Positions 8,453-14,331 of a stretch of 18,642 nt of DNA are shown here, piece after piece. This DNA comes from DATNFP01 sp035606335 (GTDB lineage Bacteria > Bacteroidota > Bacteroidia > Chitinophagales > Chitinophagaceae), in the NCBI GenBank assembly GCA_035606335.1, contig DATNFP010000064.1, forward strand, positions 1-18,642, given 5' to 3'. The translations under genes were made by a program, and so were the position numbers. Each line of letters begins with the position of its first letter. The stretch's first letter is position 1. Below the pieces are notes generated by a model. That model was given only the letters and a program-made list of their open reading frames with translations. It searched no databases and was not told the origin of the DNA.

Positions 8453-9991
8453 TTATTCCCACTCAATAGTTGCCGGGGGTTTAGAGCTTATGTCGTATAC
8501 TACCCGGTTGATGCCCTTTACGTGGTTTATAATGTCGTTAGATATTTTTGCCAGCACATTATATGGCAAATGAGCCCAATCAGCCGTCATACCATCTACT
8601 GATGTAACAGCTCTTAAGGCAACAGTATATTCATAAGTCCTTTCATCGCCCATCACGCCAACGCTTTGCACCGGCAATAATATCGTGCCTGCCTGCCATA
8701 CCTGGTTGTATAATTCGCTGTCGCGGAGGTGTTGTATGTAAATGGCGTCTGCTTCCTGCAGCATTTTCACTTTTTCTTCAGTAATAGCACCCAATATGCG
8801 AATGCCCAATCCCGGTCCGGGAAATGGATGCCTGCCGAGGAATAAATTATCTATTCCCAATTCACGGCCAATTTTGCGCACTTCATCTTTAAACAAAAAG
8901 CGCAATGGCTCTACCAGCGACATATGCATTATTTCCGGCAAGCCACCTACATTATGATGTGATTTTATAGTAACAGATGGCCCGTTTACAGATACCGATT
9001 CTATTACATCGGGGTAAATTGTTCCCTGGCCTAAGAAATGAACGTCTTTTATTTTTATTGCTTCATCATGAAATACATCAATGAAGGAGCCACCTATTAT
9101 TTTGCGCTTCTGTTCAGGATCAGAAACATCTTTTAATGCTTTGTAAAATCTTTGGCTTGCATCTACACCTTTGGTGTTTAATCCCAGGTGGCTATAGCCT
9201 TCCATTACCTGTTGAAACTCATTTTTACGTAGTAATCCATTATCTACAAATATGCAATACAGGTTATCTCCTATTGCACGGTGTATCAGTGTTGCTGCTA
9301 CAGTGGAATCTACACCACCGCTCAATGCCATTACTACTTTGCCATTGCCAACTTGTGTCTTGATTTTTTCTACAGTTTCTTGTACGAAAGATGCAGGCGT
9401 CCAGTCTTGCTTGCATCCACACACATCCACTACAAAGTTTTTTAGCAATTGCCTGCCATCTGTTGTATGCGTTACTTCCGGATGAAACTGGATGCCATAG
9501 GTAGTATGTTTGCCAAAAGAACCATTTGCTTTAAATGCTGCTACGGGTATTTTTTCACTTTGCGCAATGATGGAAAACCCCTCAGGCAAATGCTTTATGG
9601 TATCGCTATGGCTCATCCACACTTGCGAATTGTTACTTATTGTTGCCAATAGCGGATCTTGTACTATGTTTTGCAAATGGGTACGCCCATATTCTCTGTG
9701 TGTTGATTTCCCGACCTCGCCGCCCGATTGTTTTGCCAGTAGCTGTGCGCCATAGCAGATACCAAGCACAGGCACATGGTTGGCCATTTCTTTTATATCC
9801 GGTTGGGGTGCATTTGCTTCGTTTACAGAAAATGGGCTCCCGGAAAGAATGATACCTTTCAGATGTTCATCATATTGCACAGGCTTTGTACAAGGCTGTA
9901 TCTCACAGTATATATTCAGTTCACGGATGCTGCGTGCTATAAGTTGGGTATATTGCCCGCCGAAATCGAGTATTAGAATTTTGTCGTTCAT
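8453..9991 (-). CDS. guaA: GMP synthase (glutamine-hydrolysing)
   Basis: A full-length 512-aa GMP synthase, converting XMP, ATP and glutamine to GMP in the last step of guanine nucleotide synthesis. The N-terminal class I glutamine amidotransferase domain shows LGICYGAQLL with the nucleophile Cys79, plus FHPE with His170 and Glu172 completing the triad. The ATP-pyrophosphatase P-loop SGGVDST is at 224-230, followed by FVDNGLLRKNE. The C-terminal dimerisation domain ends with the family-typical SSKPPATIEWE. All key residues are present. It lies 23 bp after the DUF3467 gene and 16 bp before the binding-protein gene, suggesting a three-gene operon. I see no purine riboswitch in the short leader. 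Confidence 0.97.
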   Translation of the reverse strand: MNDKILILDFGGQYTQLIARSIRELNIYCEIQPCTKPVQYDEHLKGIILSGSPFSVNEANAPQPDIKEMANHVPVLGICYGAQLLAKQSGGEVGKSTHREYGRTHLQNIVQDPLLATISNNSQVWMSHSDTIKHLPEGFSIIAQSEKIPVAAFKANGSFGKHTTYGIQFHPEVTHTTDGRQLLKNFVVDVCGCKQDWTPASFVQETVEKIKTQVGNGKVVMALSGGVDSTVAATLIHRAIGDNLYCIFVDNGLLRKNEFQQVMEGYSHLGLNTKGVDASQRFYKALKDVSDPEQKRKIIGGSFIDVFHDEAIKIKDVHFLGQGTIYPDVIESVSVNGPSVTIKSHHNVGGLPEIMHMSLVEPLRFLFKDEVRKIGRELGIDNLFLGRHPFPGPGLGIRILGAITEEKVKMLQEADAIYIQHLRDSELYNQVWQAGTILLPVQSVGVMGDERTYEYTVALRAVTSVDGMTADWAHLPYNVLAKISNDIINHVKGINRVVYDISSKPPATIEWE

Positions 9992-10014
9992 GTAGTATTA
10001 TAAAAATGCTTGAT

Positions 10015-10329
10015 CTATGCCTGGGCTGCAGGTCCGCCAAAATTAAAAGGCAGATTTATAGATTCCTGGTCCTTAATAGCTCCGTATTGTGCTTCAAAAC
10101 GTTTCACATTATCTACCATCGCGCGCATAAGGCGTTTGGCGTGCTGCGGGGTCATTACAATTCTTGATTTTACTTTGGCTTTAGGCACATTAGGCATTAC
10201 ATTCACAAAATCTATCACAAATTCGGCAAAAGAATGAGTGATTACAGCCAGGTTGGCATATTCACCATCGGCCATTTCTTCTGAAAGTTCTATGTTAAGC
10301 TGTTGTTCAGGCGTTTGTTGCTGATCCAT
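10015..10329 (-). CDS. DUF3467 family protein
   Basis: A 104-aa small protein starting MDQQQTPEQQLNIELSEEMA. It carries the hallmark DUF3467 run: GEYANLAVITHSFAEFVIDF, then PNVPKAKVKSRIVMTPQHAK and a helix RLMRAMVDNVKRFE. The family is common in Bacteroidota and its function is not known. I took the MDQQQ start, because the 12 residues upstream of it come from the leader and a candidate -7 box lies just above. It is the first gene of the apparent DUF3467-guaA-binding-protein group. Confidence 0.85.
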   Translation of the reverse strand: MDQQQTPEQQLNIELSEEMADGEYANLAVITHSFAEFVIDFVNVMPNVPKAKVKSRIVMTPQHAKRLMRAMVDNVKRFEAQYGAIKDQESINLPFNFGGPAAQA

Positions 10330-10353
10330 TTGCAATGATTTTAGAATAGGCTG

Positions 10354-10361
10354 CAAAATTA
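10354..10361 (-). promoter_or_regulatory. Candidate -7 promoter box for the DUF3467-guaA operon
   Basis: On the minus strand this reads TAATTTTG, an exact match to the Bacteroidota -7 consensus TAnnTTTG. It lies 24 bases upstream of the DUF3467 ATG. I do not see a good TTG box at the usual 19-base spacing, so the call rests on the -7 element and its position alone. Confidence 0.45.
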
Positions 10362-10478
10362 GCAAAAACCGCCTGCATAATAATAATTGGTTTTGAGGAT
10401 GGGGGCGTTTTATTATTTTAATTGGATGATCGGTTTCAATCCCTTATTAATCAGTCAAATATTTATAGTTTTGGGGCC

Positions 10479-11063
10479 ATGCGATATTTTGCTTTCATAT
10501 TTATTTTCATCTTTATTGTTTCGTGCCGTCCGCAAACATATACCCCCAAACCGGCAGGATATTTTCGTATAGACACGTTTCAACATGCTTACCAGCTATT
10601 TAACGATCCTCAGTTCCCATATAGTTTTGAATATCCGGTTTACGCAAAGATCACCCGTGATACCTCATTTTTTGGGGAAAAACCCGAAAATCCATATTGG
10701 ATAAATATCAATATACCCTCTATGAATGGCACTATATATATCAGCTACAAGGTTATTTCAGCCAAACAGCCCTTTGCAAAGTTGCTGGAGGATGCCCACA
10801 AAATGACCTGGTTCCATGATACCAGGGCCGATTATATAGAAACGAGTCCGTTTGTTAACAGAGCCGGAGTGACCAGCTTATTATTTGATGTTGGAGGTAA
10901 TGCGGCATCTGCCTATCAATTCATTGCTACCGATTCAGTAAAAAATTTTATAAGAGGTGCATTATATTTTGATGTACCACCCAATGTGGATTCCCTTCGC
11001 CCGGCAAATAATTTTATGAAAACAGACATCTTGCATCTGCTTGCAACGTTGAAATTTAAATAA
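10479..11063 (+). CDS. gldD: Gliding motility lipoprotein GldD
   Basis: A 194-aa lipoprotein. The start MRYFAFIFIFIFIVSCRPQ gives a short signal peptide with a lipobox ending at Cys16; an upstream ATG would place 19 polar residues before it. The mature part matches GldD: PKPAGYFRID, PYSFEYPVYA, EKPENPYWININIP, and KTDILHLLATLKFK at the C-terminus. GldD is an essential gliding protein in Flavobacterium and sits in the cell envelope. It is also kept in non-gliding Bacteroidota, so motility here is not proven. A TAGTTTTG at 10466-10473 could be a -7 box but would leave almost no leader. The gene ends 44 bases before the tRNA-Arg. Confidence 0.9.
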   Translation: MRYFAFIFIFIFIVSCRPQTYTPKPAGYFRIDTFQHAYQLFNDPQFPYSFEYPVYAKITRDTSFFGEKPENPYWININIPSMNGTIYISYKVISAKQPFAKLLEDAHKMTWFHDTRADYIETSPFVNRAGVTSLLFDVGGNAASAYQFIATDSVKNFIRGALYFDVPPNVDSLRPANNFMKTDILHLLATLKFK

Positions 11064-11065
11064 AA

Positions 11066-11096
11066 CTTGTTGTTGTCCGCAACCTAATTATTTTTG
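11066..11096 (+). promoter_or_regulatory. Promoter of tRNA-Arg
   Basis: CTTG at 11066-11069, a spacer of exactly 19 bases, then TATTTTTG at 11089-11096. This is a full match to the Bacteroidota -33/-7 promoter pattern (TTG, 19 bases, TAnnTTTG). Transcription would start a few bases before the tRNA 5' end at 11108, a sensible leader for RNase P processing. It is the clearest promoter in the window. Confidence 0.75.
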
Positions 11097-11107
11097 CAGC
11101 AATTTTT

Positions 11108-11179
11108 GGCCTCGTAGTTCAATGGATAGAATAGAAGTTTCCTAAACTTTAGATCCAAGTTCGATTCTTGGCGGGGCTA
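11108..11179 (+). tRNA. tRNA-Arg (anticodon CCU)
   Basis: A complete 72-base cloverleaf. The acceptor GGCCTCG pairs with CGGGGCT (two G-U pairs). Positions 8-9 are TA, the D stem is GTTC/GAAT, the anticodon stem is GAAGT/ACTTT around loop TTCCTAA, the variable loop is AGAT, and the T arm is CCAAG-TTCGATT-CTTGG. The discriminator is A and CCA is not encoded. The anticodon CCT reads AGG codons. There is no terminator between it and the GIY-YIG gene starting 13 bases later, so the primary transcript may run through that gene. Confidence 0.93.
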
Positions 11180-11192
11180 CAAGAGTATACGA

Positions 11193-11435
11193 ATGTATTA
11201 TGCTTATGTTTTAAAGAGTGTTGAGCACGATTATTTTTATAAAGGACATTGTAAAAATCTTGAGACTCGTTTAGAACAGCATAATTCTGGTATAACAGAG
11301 TCTATACGGCCATATACCCCTTTTCAACTTGTTTATTTTGAAGAATTTGGCACAGAAGAGGAAGCAATAAGACGAGAAAAATACTTTAAAACATCCGCTG
11401 GTAGGCGATATCTCAAAACAAAATTGGCCTCGTAG
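11193..11435 (+). CDS. Small GIY-YIG nuclease-domain protein
   Basis: An 80-aa stand-alone GIY-YIG domain (UvrC-N/YhbQ-like). The motif pair is YAYVLKS (residues 3-9) and YKG (16-18). The catalytic-type Arg26 sits in ETRLEQHN, with His30-Asn31 following, and the metal-binding Glu62 in IRREKYFKT. All expected active-site positions are present, although the middle residue of the second motif is Lys. Such small genes are common and often multicopy in Bacteroidota; their biological role is unclear. The gene fills nearly all the space between the intact tRNA-Arg and its damaged copy. Its final codons GCC TCG TAG are the first bases of that copy, so the stop codon is tRNA positions 8-10. I infer a tRNA-linked selfish or mobile unit. 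Confidence 0.85.
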   Translation: MYYAYVLKSVEHDYFYKGHCKNLETRLEQHNSGITESIRPYTPFQLVYFEEFGTEEEAIRREKYFKTSAGRRYLKTKLAS

Positions 11436-11526
11436 TTGCAATGCCTGCCCGGCTGAACAAAGTCAGACGGGGATAGAATAGAAGTTTCCTAAACTTTAGA
11501 TCCAAGTCCGATTCTTGGCAGGGCTA
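11426..11526 (+). pseudogene. Damaged tRNA-Arg copy with insertion in the D arm
   Basis: A second copy of the tRNA-Arg, starting GGCCTCGTAGTT and ending GGCAGGGCTA. A 37-base stretch (11471-11507) is identical to 11124-11160 of the intact tRNA, including the anticodon arm. The T stem is intact. The D stem is broken by an extra base (GTTGCAAT instead of GTTCAAT), and about 27 extra bases sit in the D loop. One acceptor pair is also lost (C-A). It has no promoter of its own. I judge it non-functional as a tRNA; an unusual processed RNA cannot be excluded. Confidence 0.85.
11444..11471 (+). repeat. Imperfect palindromic insert in tRNA copy
   Basis: The inserted bases start CCTGCCCGGCTGAACAAAGT and can fold: CCCGGCTG against CAGACGGG with one mismatch and loop AACAAAGT. 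A near-identical but perfect version lies at the same tRNA position in the decayed unit (13731-13763). It resembles a REP-like palindrome; genome copy number is unknown to me. Confidence 0.7.
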
Positions 11527-11527
11527 C

Positions 11528-11561
11528 AAAAGCCACTCTACGAAAGTAGGGCGGCTTTTTT
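11528..11561 (+). terminator. Intrinsic terminator after the tRNA copy
   Basis: AAAAGCC-a-CTCTAC, loop GAAA, GTAGGG-c-GGCTTTTTT: a two-part stem of about 13 pairs with a GNRA-type tetraloop and a T tract. It ends the tRNA/GIY-YIG/tRNA-copy transcript and starts two bases after the damaged copy. The intact tRNA has none directly behind it. Confidence 0.85.
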
Positions 11562-11588
11562 GTTTGTAGTCGCAGACTTCAGGCATAG

Positions 11589-11617
11589 GCAGTCCGAAGT
11601 CATAAACAGCGGACTGC
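11589..11617. repeat. Short inverted repeat
   Basis: GCAGTCCG and CGGACTGC form perfect 8-bp arms around 13 bases. It lies in the 197-bp gene-free gap between the terminator and the reductase gene, where I see no other feature. No T tract follows, so it is not a clear terminator. Confidence 0.5.
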
Positions 11618-11723
11618 GGGTAACTTTAAAGTTGATCCCTGCTATCAGATCAAGTCTTGACATTTCGGCATCTCTCACTGGTAAAAATCCGGTGAGGCCA
11701 CCTGCACGATTAGCGAGTCATTG

Positions 11724-12296
11724 TTATTGTTCTTCAACTGTGTAATTCAGTTCGGTTACGCCGGAAGTAAATTGTCGGGTAGTCAATAGCTTTAGTTTTA
11801 TTTTGTTTTTGATGTCTGCAAACAATGGAATGCCTCGTCCAAGGATAATTGGATTAACAAATAGCCAGTAGCCGTCAATTAAGTTCAATTGAATAAGTGA
11901 ATGTGTTGCTGTCGGGCTACCAAAAAGCAGGATTTCTTTACCTGTCTGTTGTTTTATTTCATTTATTCTGTCCGTAAGGTTGTCGCTAATAATTGTTGTA
12001 TTAGTCAAACCTTCGTCTTTCATTGTTTTTGATAAAACAACTTTGTGAACTTTGTTATACCACCTTGAATGTTCAATGTCGTGCTTGCTCGCATCGGGCT
12101 CGTCTCCTGCGGTAGGCCAGTAATTTTCCATCATCTCATAAGTTACTCGCCCATATAATGCCGTATCGCCTTCGCTTATCCGCTTACCGACATGATCAAA
12201 AATTTCTTCATCAACTTTGATCCAGTCCATTTCTCCGTTTGGTCCTGCTACATAACCGTCGAGCGATATGTGCATAAAGGAAATTATTTTTCTCAT
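11724..12296 (-). CDS. RibD C-terminal/DHFR-like reductase family protein
   Basis: A 190-aa single-domain protein of the RibD_C (dihydrofolate-reductase-like) family. It starts MRKIISFMHISLDGYVAGPN, the usual first strand with SLDG. It continues with DTALYGRVTYEMM (nucleotide-binding-type GRxTYE), VVLSKTM, ILLFGSPTATHSLIQLNLID and NPIILGRGIPLF. The family binds NADPH, but the reaction of these stand-alone proteins is generally unknown; trimethoprim-sensitive DHFR activity should not be assumed. It is last in the minus-strand cassette, 66 bp after the small HMA-like gene. Two paralogues lie at 16450-17007 and 17092-17631, diverged from it. Confidence 0.88.
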   Translation of the reverse strand: MRKIISFMHISLDGYVAGPNGEMDWIKVDEEIFDHVGKRISEGDTALYGRVTYEMMENYWPTAGDEPDASKHDIEHSRWYNKVHKVVLSKTMKDEGLTNTTIISDNLTDRINEIKQQTGKEILLFGSPTATHSLIQLNLIDGYWLFVNPIILGRGIPLFADIKNKIKLKLLTTRQFTSGVTELNYTVEEQ

Positions 12297-12362
12297 ATTG
12301 TTTTATATTTAATTTTTGTCTTTGGTTTGATATTGTTGTCTGTTCTCCCCGTGTTTTTGCTG

Positions 12363-12572
12363 TTAATCTAATAATTCACACTTAAAACCATGATCCTTTA
12401 CAAGTACTATTATCTTCGATACCTCTATATTGTCTCCTTCAATCCTAAGCACCTTATCACAATCTGAAAGGTCAAAATTAATTTTAAACGGCGGGAATGC
12501 TTCAGACAAAGCACAAAGCAGCATTTTGCTTTGTGCTTTTTTCTGAACATTTGTTTTAAAAACTTCAACCAT
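12363..12572 (-). CDS. Small HMA-like (ferredoxin-fold) protein
   Basis: A 69-aa protein, MVEVFKTNVQ..., with FPPFKINFDLSDCDKVLRIE in the middle and a C-terminal strand HGFKCELLD. The predicted order (strand-helix-strand-strand-helix-strand) fits the heavy-metal-associated/ferredoxin-like fold. I recall similar small Bacteroidota proteins with the 'INFDLxDCDxILRVEG' core, but no established function. It lacks the CxxC metal site of copper chaperones, although two cysteines are present in the core and near the end. It lies 23 bp after the SRPBCC gene in the ArsR cassette. A perfect 13-bp inverted repeat lies within its 5' coding part. Confidence 0.7.
   Translation of the reverse strand: MVEVFKTNVQKKAQSKMLLCALSEAFPPFKINFDLSDCDKVLRIEGDNIEVSKIIVLVKDHGFKCELLD
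12508..12539 (+). repeat. Perfect 13-bp hairpin inside a gene, terminator-like on the plus strand
   Basis: AAAGCACAAAGCA, a 6-base loop and TGCTTTGTGCTTT form a perfect stem, followed on the plus strand by more T residues. On that strand it looks like an intrinsic terminator. On the coding (minus) strand it covers about codons 12-22 of the HMA-like gene and has no T tract after it. Confidence 0.7.
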
Positions 12573-12595
12573 TTATTTTTTTCCGCTATACTTAC

Positions 12596-13090
12596 TTACT
12601 TCAATGTTGATAATAGTTCGCCTAACTGCTCTAAGCACATAGTAAATCCTTCCCGGAAGCCCATTTCAAGCATCTTTTCCATGCGGGCAAGTGACTCATT
12701 TTTAATAATGATATTAACTATCGTCGTGCCATTTTGTTCGCTGAAATTCAAATCCCAATCAGAACCTGGTAATTGAGGGTTTTCATCTTTGTCTGCAAAA
12801 GCATTCAACATTTTGAAATTGGTTTTTGGACTAATGGAAGTATATTTCTGAATTGACCAACCTTCTTGTCCTTCCGGGCTTACCATTGCATAAAACCTTC
12901 GTCCGCCAACTTCAAAATTCATAACTTTTGTTTTTGAGGCGTAGGGCTTAGGTGCCCACCATTGGTCAAGTAATTCAGCTGTTGTCCATGCCTTCCAAAC
13001 GAGTTCAAGATTGGCATTAAATTCACGTGAAATGTGAACGGTTTTGTTTTCCTTGTTTACGGAAAAATCAGATAAGAGACTACTGTTCAT
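12596..13090 (-). CDS. SRPBCC (AHSA1-like) protein
   Basis: A 164-aa START/Bet v1-like protein of the Activator-of-Hsp90-homologue-1 subfamily. Diagnostic parts are TVHISREFNANLELVWKAWT, AELLDQWWAPKPY, MNFEVGGRRFYAMVSPEG, and the long C-terminal helix ending LEQLGELL. These proteins have a hydrophobic cavity; the ligand and role of the bacterial stand-alone forms are mostly unknown. Its ATG overlaps the ArsR stop by four bases (ATGA), so it is translationally coupled to the regulator. ArsR-AHSA1 pairs are very common in bacteria. Confidence 0.88.
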   Translation of the reverse strand: MNSSLLSDFSVNKENKTVHISREFNANLELVWKAWTTAELLDQWWAPKPYASKTKVMNFEVGGRRFYAMVSPEGQEGWSIQKYTSISPKTNFKMLNAFADKDENPQLPGSDWDLNFSEQNGTTIVNIIIKNESLARMEKMLEMGFREGFTMCLEQLGELLSTLK

Positions 13091-13407
13091 TTTTTTTTGT
13101 TTTTTAATTTTAATAATAAATCGTCCAGTTGGTTGAAACGGGTTTCCCAGATTTTGCGGTACTGCTCAAGCCACTTGTCAATTTCTTTCATTTTGTTTAT
13201 TTCGAGTTGGTAATAAATTTCCCTGCCTCGATGATCCGACTTGACCAACTCACATTCAGTTAAAATTTTCATGTGTTTTGAAATGGCTTGTCGGCTCATG
13301 TTAAAATGATCTGCAATTGCGCTTGGAGACATTCCCTGTAGCGCGATCAAGGCTATGATGCCTCGGCGCGTTGGATCGGCTATGGCCTGAAAAACATCTC
13401 TTCTCAT
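13087..13407 (-). CDS. ArsR-family winged-helix repressor
   Basis: A 106-aa metalloregulator-type HTH protein. The start MRRDVFQAIADPTRRGIIAL is the classic ArsR opening; the 17 residues possible upstream come from leader and promoter sequence. The recognition region reads PSAIADHFNMSRQAISKHMK, followed by the wing KSDHRGREIYYQL. There is no CxC metal motif, so the inducer is unlikely to be arsenite-type. This ArsR subgroup is usually paired with AHSA1-like SRPBCC genes, as here. It is first in the cassette ArsR-SRPBCC-HMA-like-reductase and probably represses its own promoter at 13430-13469. Confidence 0.9.
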   Translation of the reverse strand: MRRDVFQAIADPTRRGIIALIALQGMSPSAIADHFNMSRQAISKHMKILTECELVKSDHRGREIYYQLEINKMKEIDKWLEQYRKIWETRFNQLDDLLLKLKNKKK

Positions 13408-13429
13408 AACTATGGTTTTGAAAAATAAT

Positions 13430-13469
13430 AAACCAATCAGTTGCAAATATACACGCAACCATTCGGTTT
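13430..13469 (-). promoter_or_regulatory. ArsR promoter with overlapping dyad operator
   Basis: The arms AAACCAATCAGTTGC and GCAACCATTCGGTTT are imperfect inverted repeats (AAACC...TTGC / GCAA...GGTTT). Between them, on the minus strand, lies TATATTTG (13444-13451), an exact TAnnTTTG -7 box. A dimeric repressor bound here would cover the promoter, the expected layout for ArsR autoregulation. No clear TTG -33 box is seen. Confidence 0.6.
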
Positions 13470-13520
13470 ATCATAATTTTTTTTTAGAAATTTTTAAAAT
13501 TTGATCGTTAAATGCTAATG

Positions 13521-13722
13521 GAGTTATTGCAGATAAGACATTGTAAAAATCTTAAGACTCGTTTAGAGCACATAGTTCTAGTATGACAGAGTCTATTCGG
13601 CTGTACCCCTTTTAAGCCTGTTTTTTTTAAGATTTCAGTATAAAAGAGGAAACAATAAAAAGAGAAAATATTTTAAAACATCCGCGGATAGATGATTTCT
13701 AAAAACGAAATTGGCTTCGTAG
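13521..13722 (+). pseudogene. Decayed GIY-YIG gene (second unit)
   Basis: This stretch aligns with the intact GIY-YIG gene from about its codon 13 to its stop (for example GACATTGTAAAAATCTT, CAGAGTCTAT, TTTTAAAACATCCGC). It has lost the start and several bases, has frame breaks, and no open frame remains. It ends in the tRNA-derived GGCTTCGTAG, like the intact gene. The wider gene-free stretch 13408-13945 holds the ArsR promoter, this pseudogene and the tRNA remnant; in 13814-13945 I see nothing further. Confidence 0.85.
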
Positions 13723-13813
13723 TTACAATACCTGCCCGTCTGAACACAGTCCAGACGGGCAGGAAATAGAAGTTCCTAAACTTTAAATATAGATTCGATT
13801 CCTTAAGGTTGCC
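13713..13813 (+). pseudogene. Decayed tRNA-Arg remnant with palindromic insert
   Basis: It starts GGCTTCGTAGTTACAATA, then a palindrome, then AAATAGAAGTTCCTAAACTT and GATTCGATTCC. The order is the same as in the damaged copy at 11426-11526, including the extra base before CAAT, but substitutions and deletions have destroyed the anticodon and T arms. The end is approximate. Confidence 0.75.
13731..13763. repeat. Perfect palindromic insert in tRNA remnant
   Basis: CCTGCCCGTCTG and CAGACGGGCAGG form a perfect 12-bp stem with a 9-base loop. It sits at the same D-arm position as the insert at 11444-11471 and is better preserved than the tRNA sequence around it. Confidence 0.85.
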
Positions 13814-13945
13814 GCACTGGAAAGGCAATAACATCATAGTCTTTCAAGTTGTTTTCAGCATATTTCTTTGTTTATCTAAAAGAAAAGCCGGCTGCTTTGT
13901 TAATTTAAGTGTTTCGATATTGCAGCAACCAAATCAGGTGTTGAA

Positions 13946-14314
13946 TCATTTTGTCGAATGAAGTGCAATTTTATTTCCCTCGCTATCGATAAAATGTGCC
14001 ATGAAGCCATTAGACCCGATAGAAGTTTTAGGTAGCACTACTTTTCCCCCGGCTTCCTCTACTCTTGAAAGAGGACCGCTCAAATCCTCACCGCCATTTA
14101 GGTAAATCAATGGACCTTTATCAGATGGTTCGAAACCAGGTCCTTCTACGATACCTCCGGTGACACCATTTTCCATATCACCTGGAAGAATACCGTATTT
14201 CATTTCAGGATGCGGCATTATCTCTATTTCAGTGTCGAATAGCTTTCCATAAAATTTCTTTGCTCGTTCAAAGTCTGTTGCTGGTATTTCAAACCAGTTA
14301 ATTGAATTTTTCAT
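13946..14314 (-). CDS. VOC (glyoxalase/bleomycin-resistance fold) protein
   Basis: A 122-aa vicinal-oxygen-chelate protein. It begins NSINWFEIPATDFERAKKFY, the standard first betaalpha unit. The middle reads PLIYLNGGEDLSGPLSRVEEAGGKVVLPK, and it ends MAHFIDSEGNKIALHS, carrying the Glu and His expected near the C-terminus. Length is normal for a one-module protein that dimerises. Substrates of such proteins vary widely (glyoxalase, dioxygenase, drug binding) and cannot be assigned. It is last of the four-gene minus-strand set led by two SRPBCC genes, 17 bp after the TfoX-like gene. Confidence 0.88.
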   Translation of the reverse strand: MKNSINWFEIPATDFERAKKFYGKLFDTEIEIMPHPEMKYGILPGDMENGVTGGIVEGPGFEPSDKGPLIYLNGGEDLSGPLSRVEEAGGKVVLPKTSIGSNGFMAHFIDSEGNKIALHSTK

Positions 14315-14331
14315 TGTTATTATTTTATTTG

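Noticed and set aside
8742..9995. Several 65-80-residue plus-strand frames
   Set aside because: All lie antisense within guaA, which is full length with every catalytic motif; they are shadows.
10466..10473. TAGTTTTG as gldD promoter
   Set aside because: It matches TAnnTTTG but lies 6 bases before the ATG and has no TTG box at the right distance.
10387..10572. 61-residue frame before gldD
   Set aside because: It overlaps the gldD signal peptide in another frame and shows no family character.
11426..11526. Second functional tRNA-Arg
   Set aside because: The D stem is interrupted by about 28 extra bases, one acceptor pair is lost, and there is no promoter; only the anticodon and T arms are intact.
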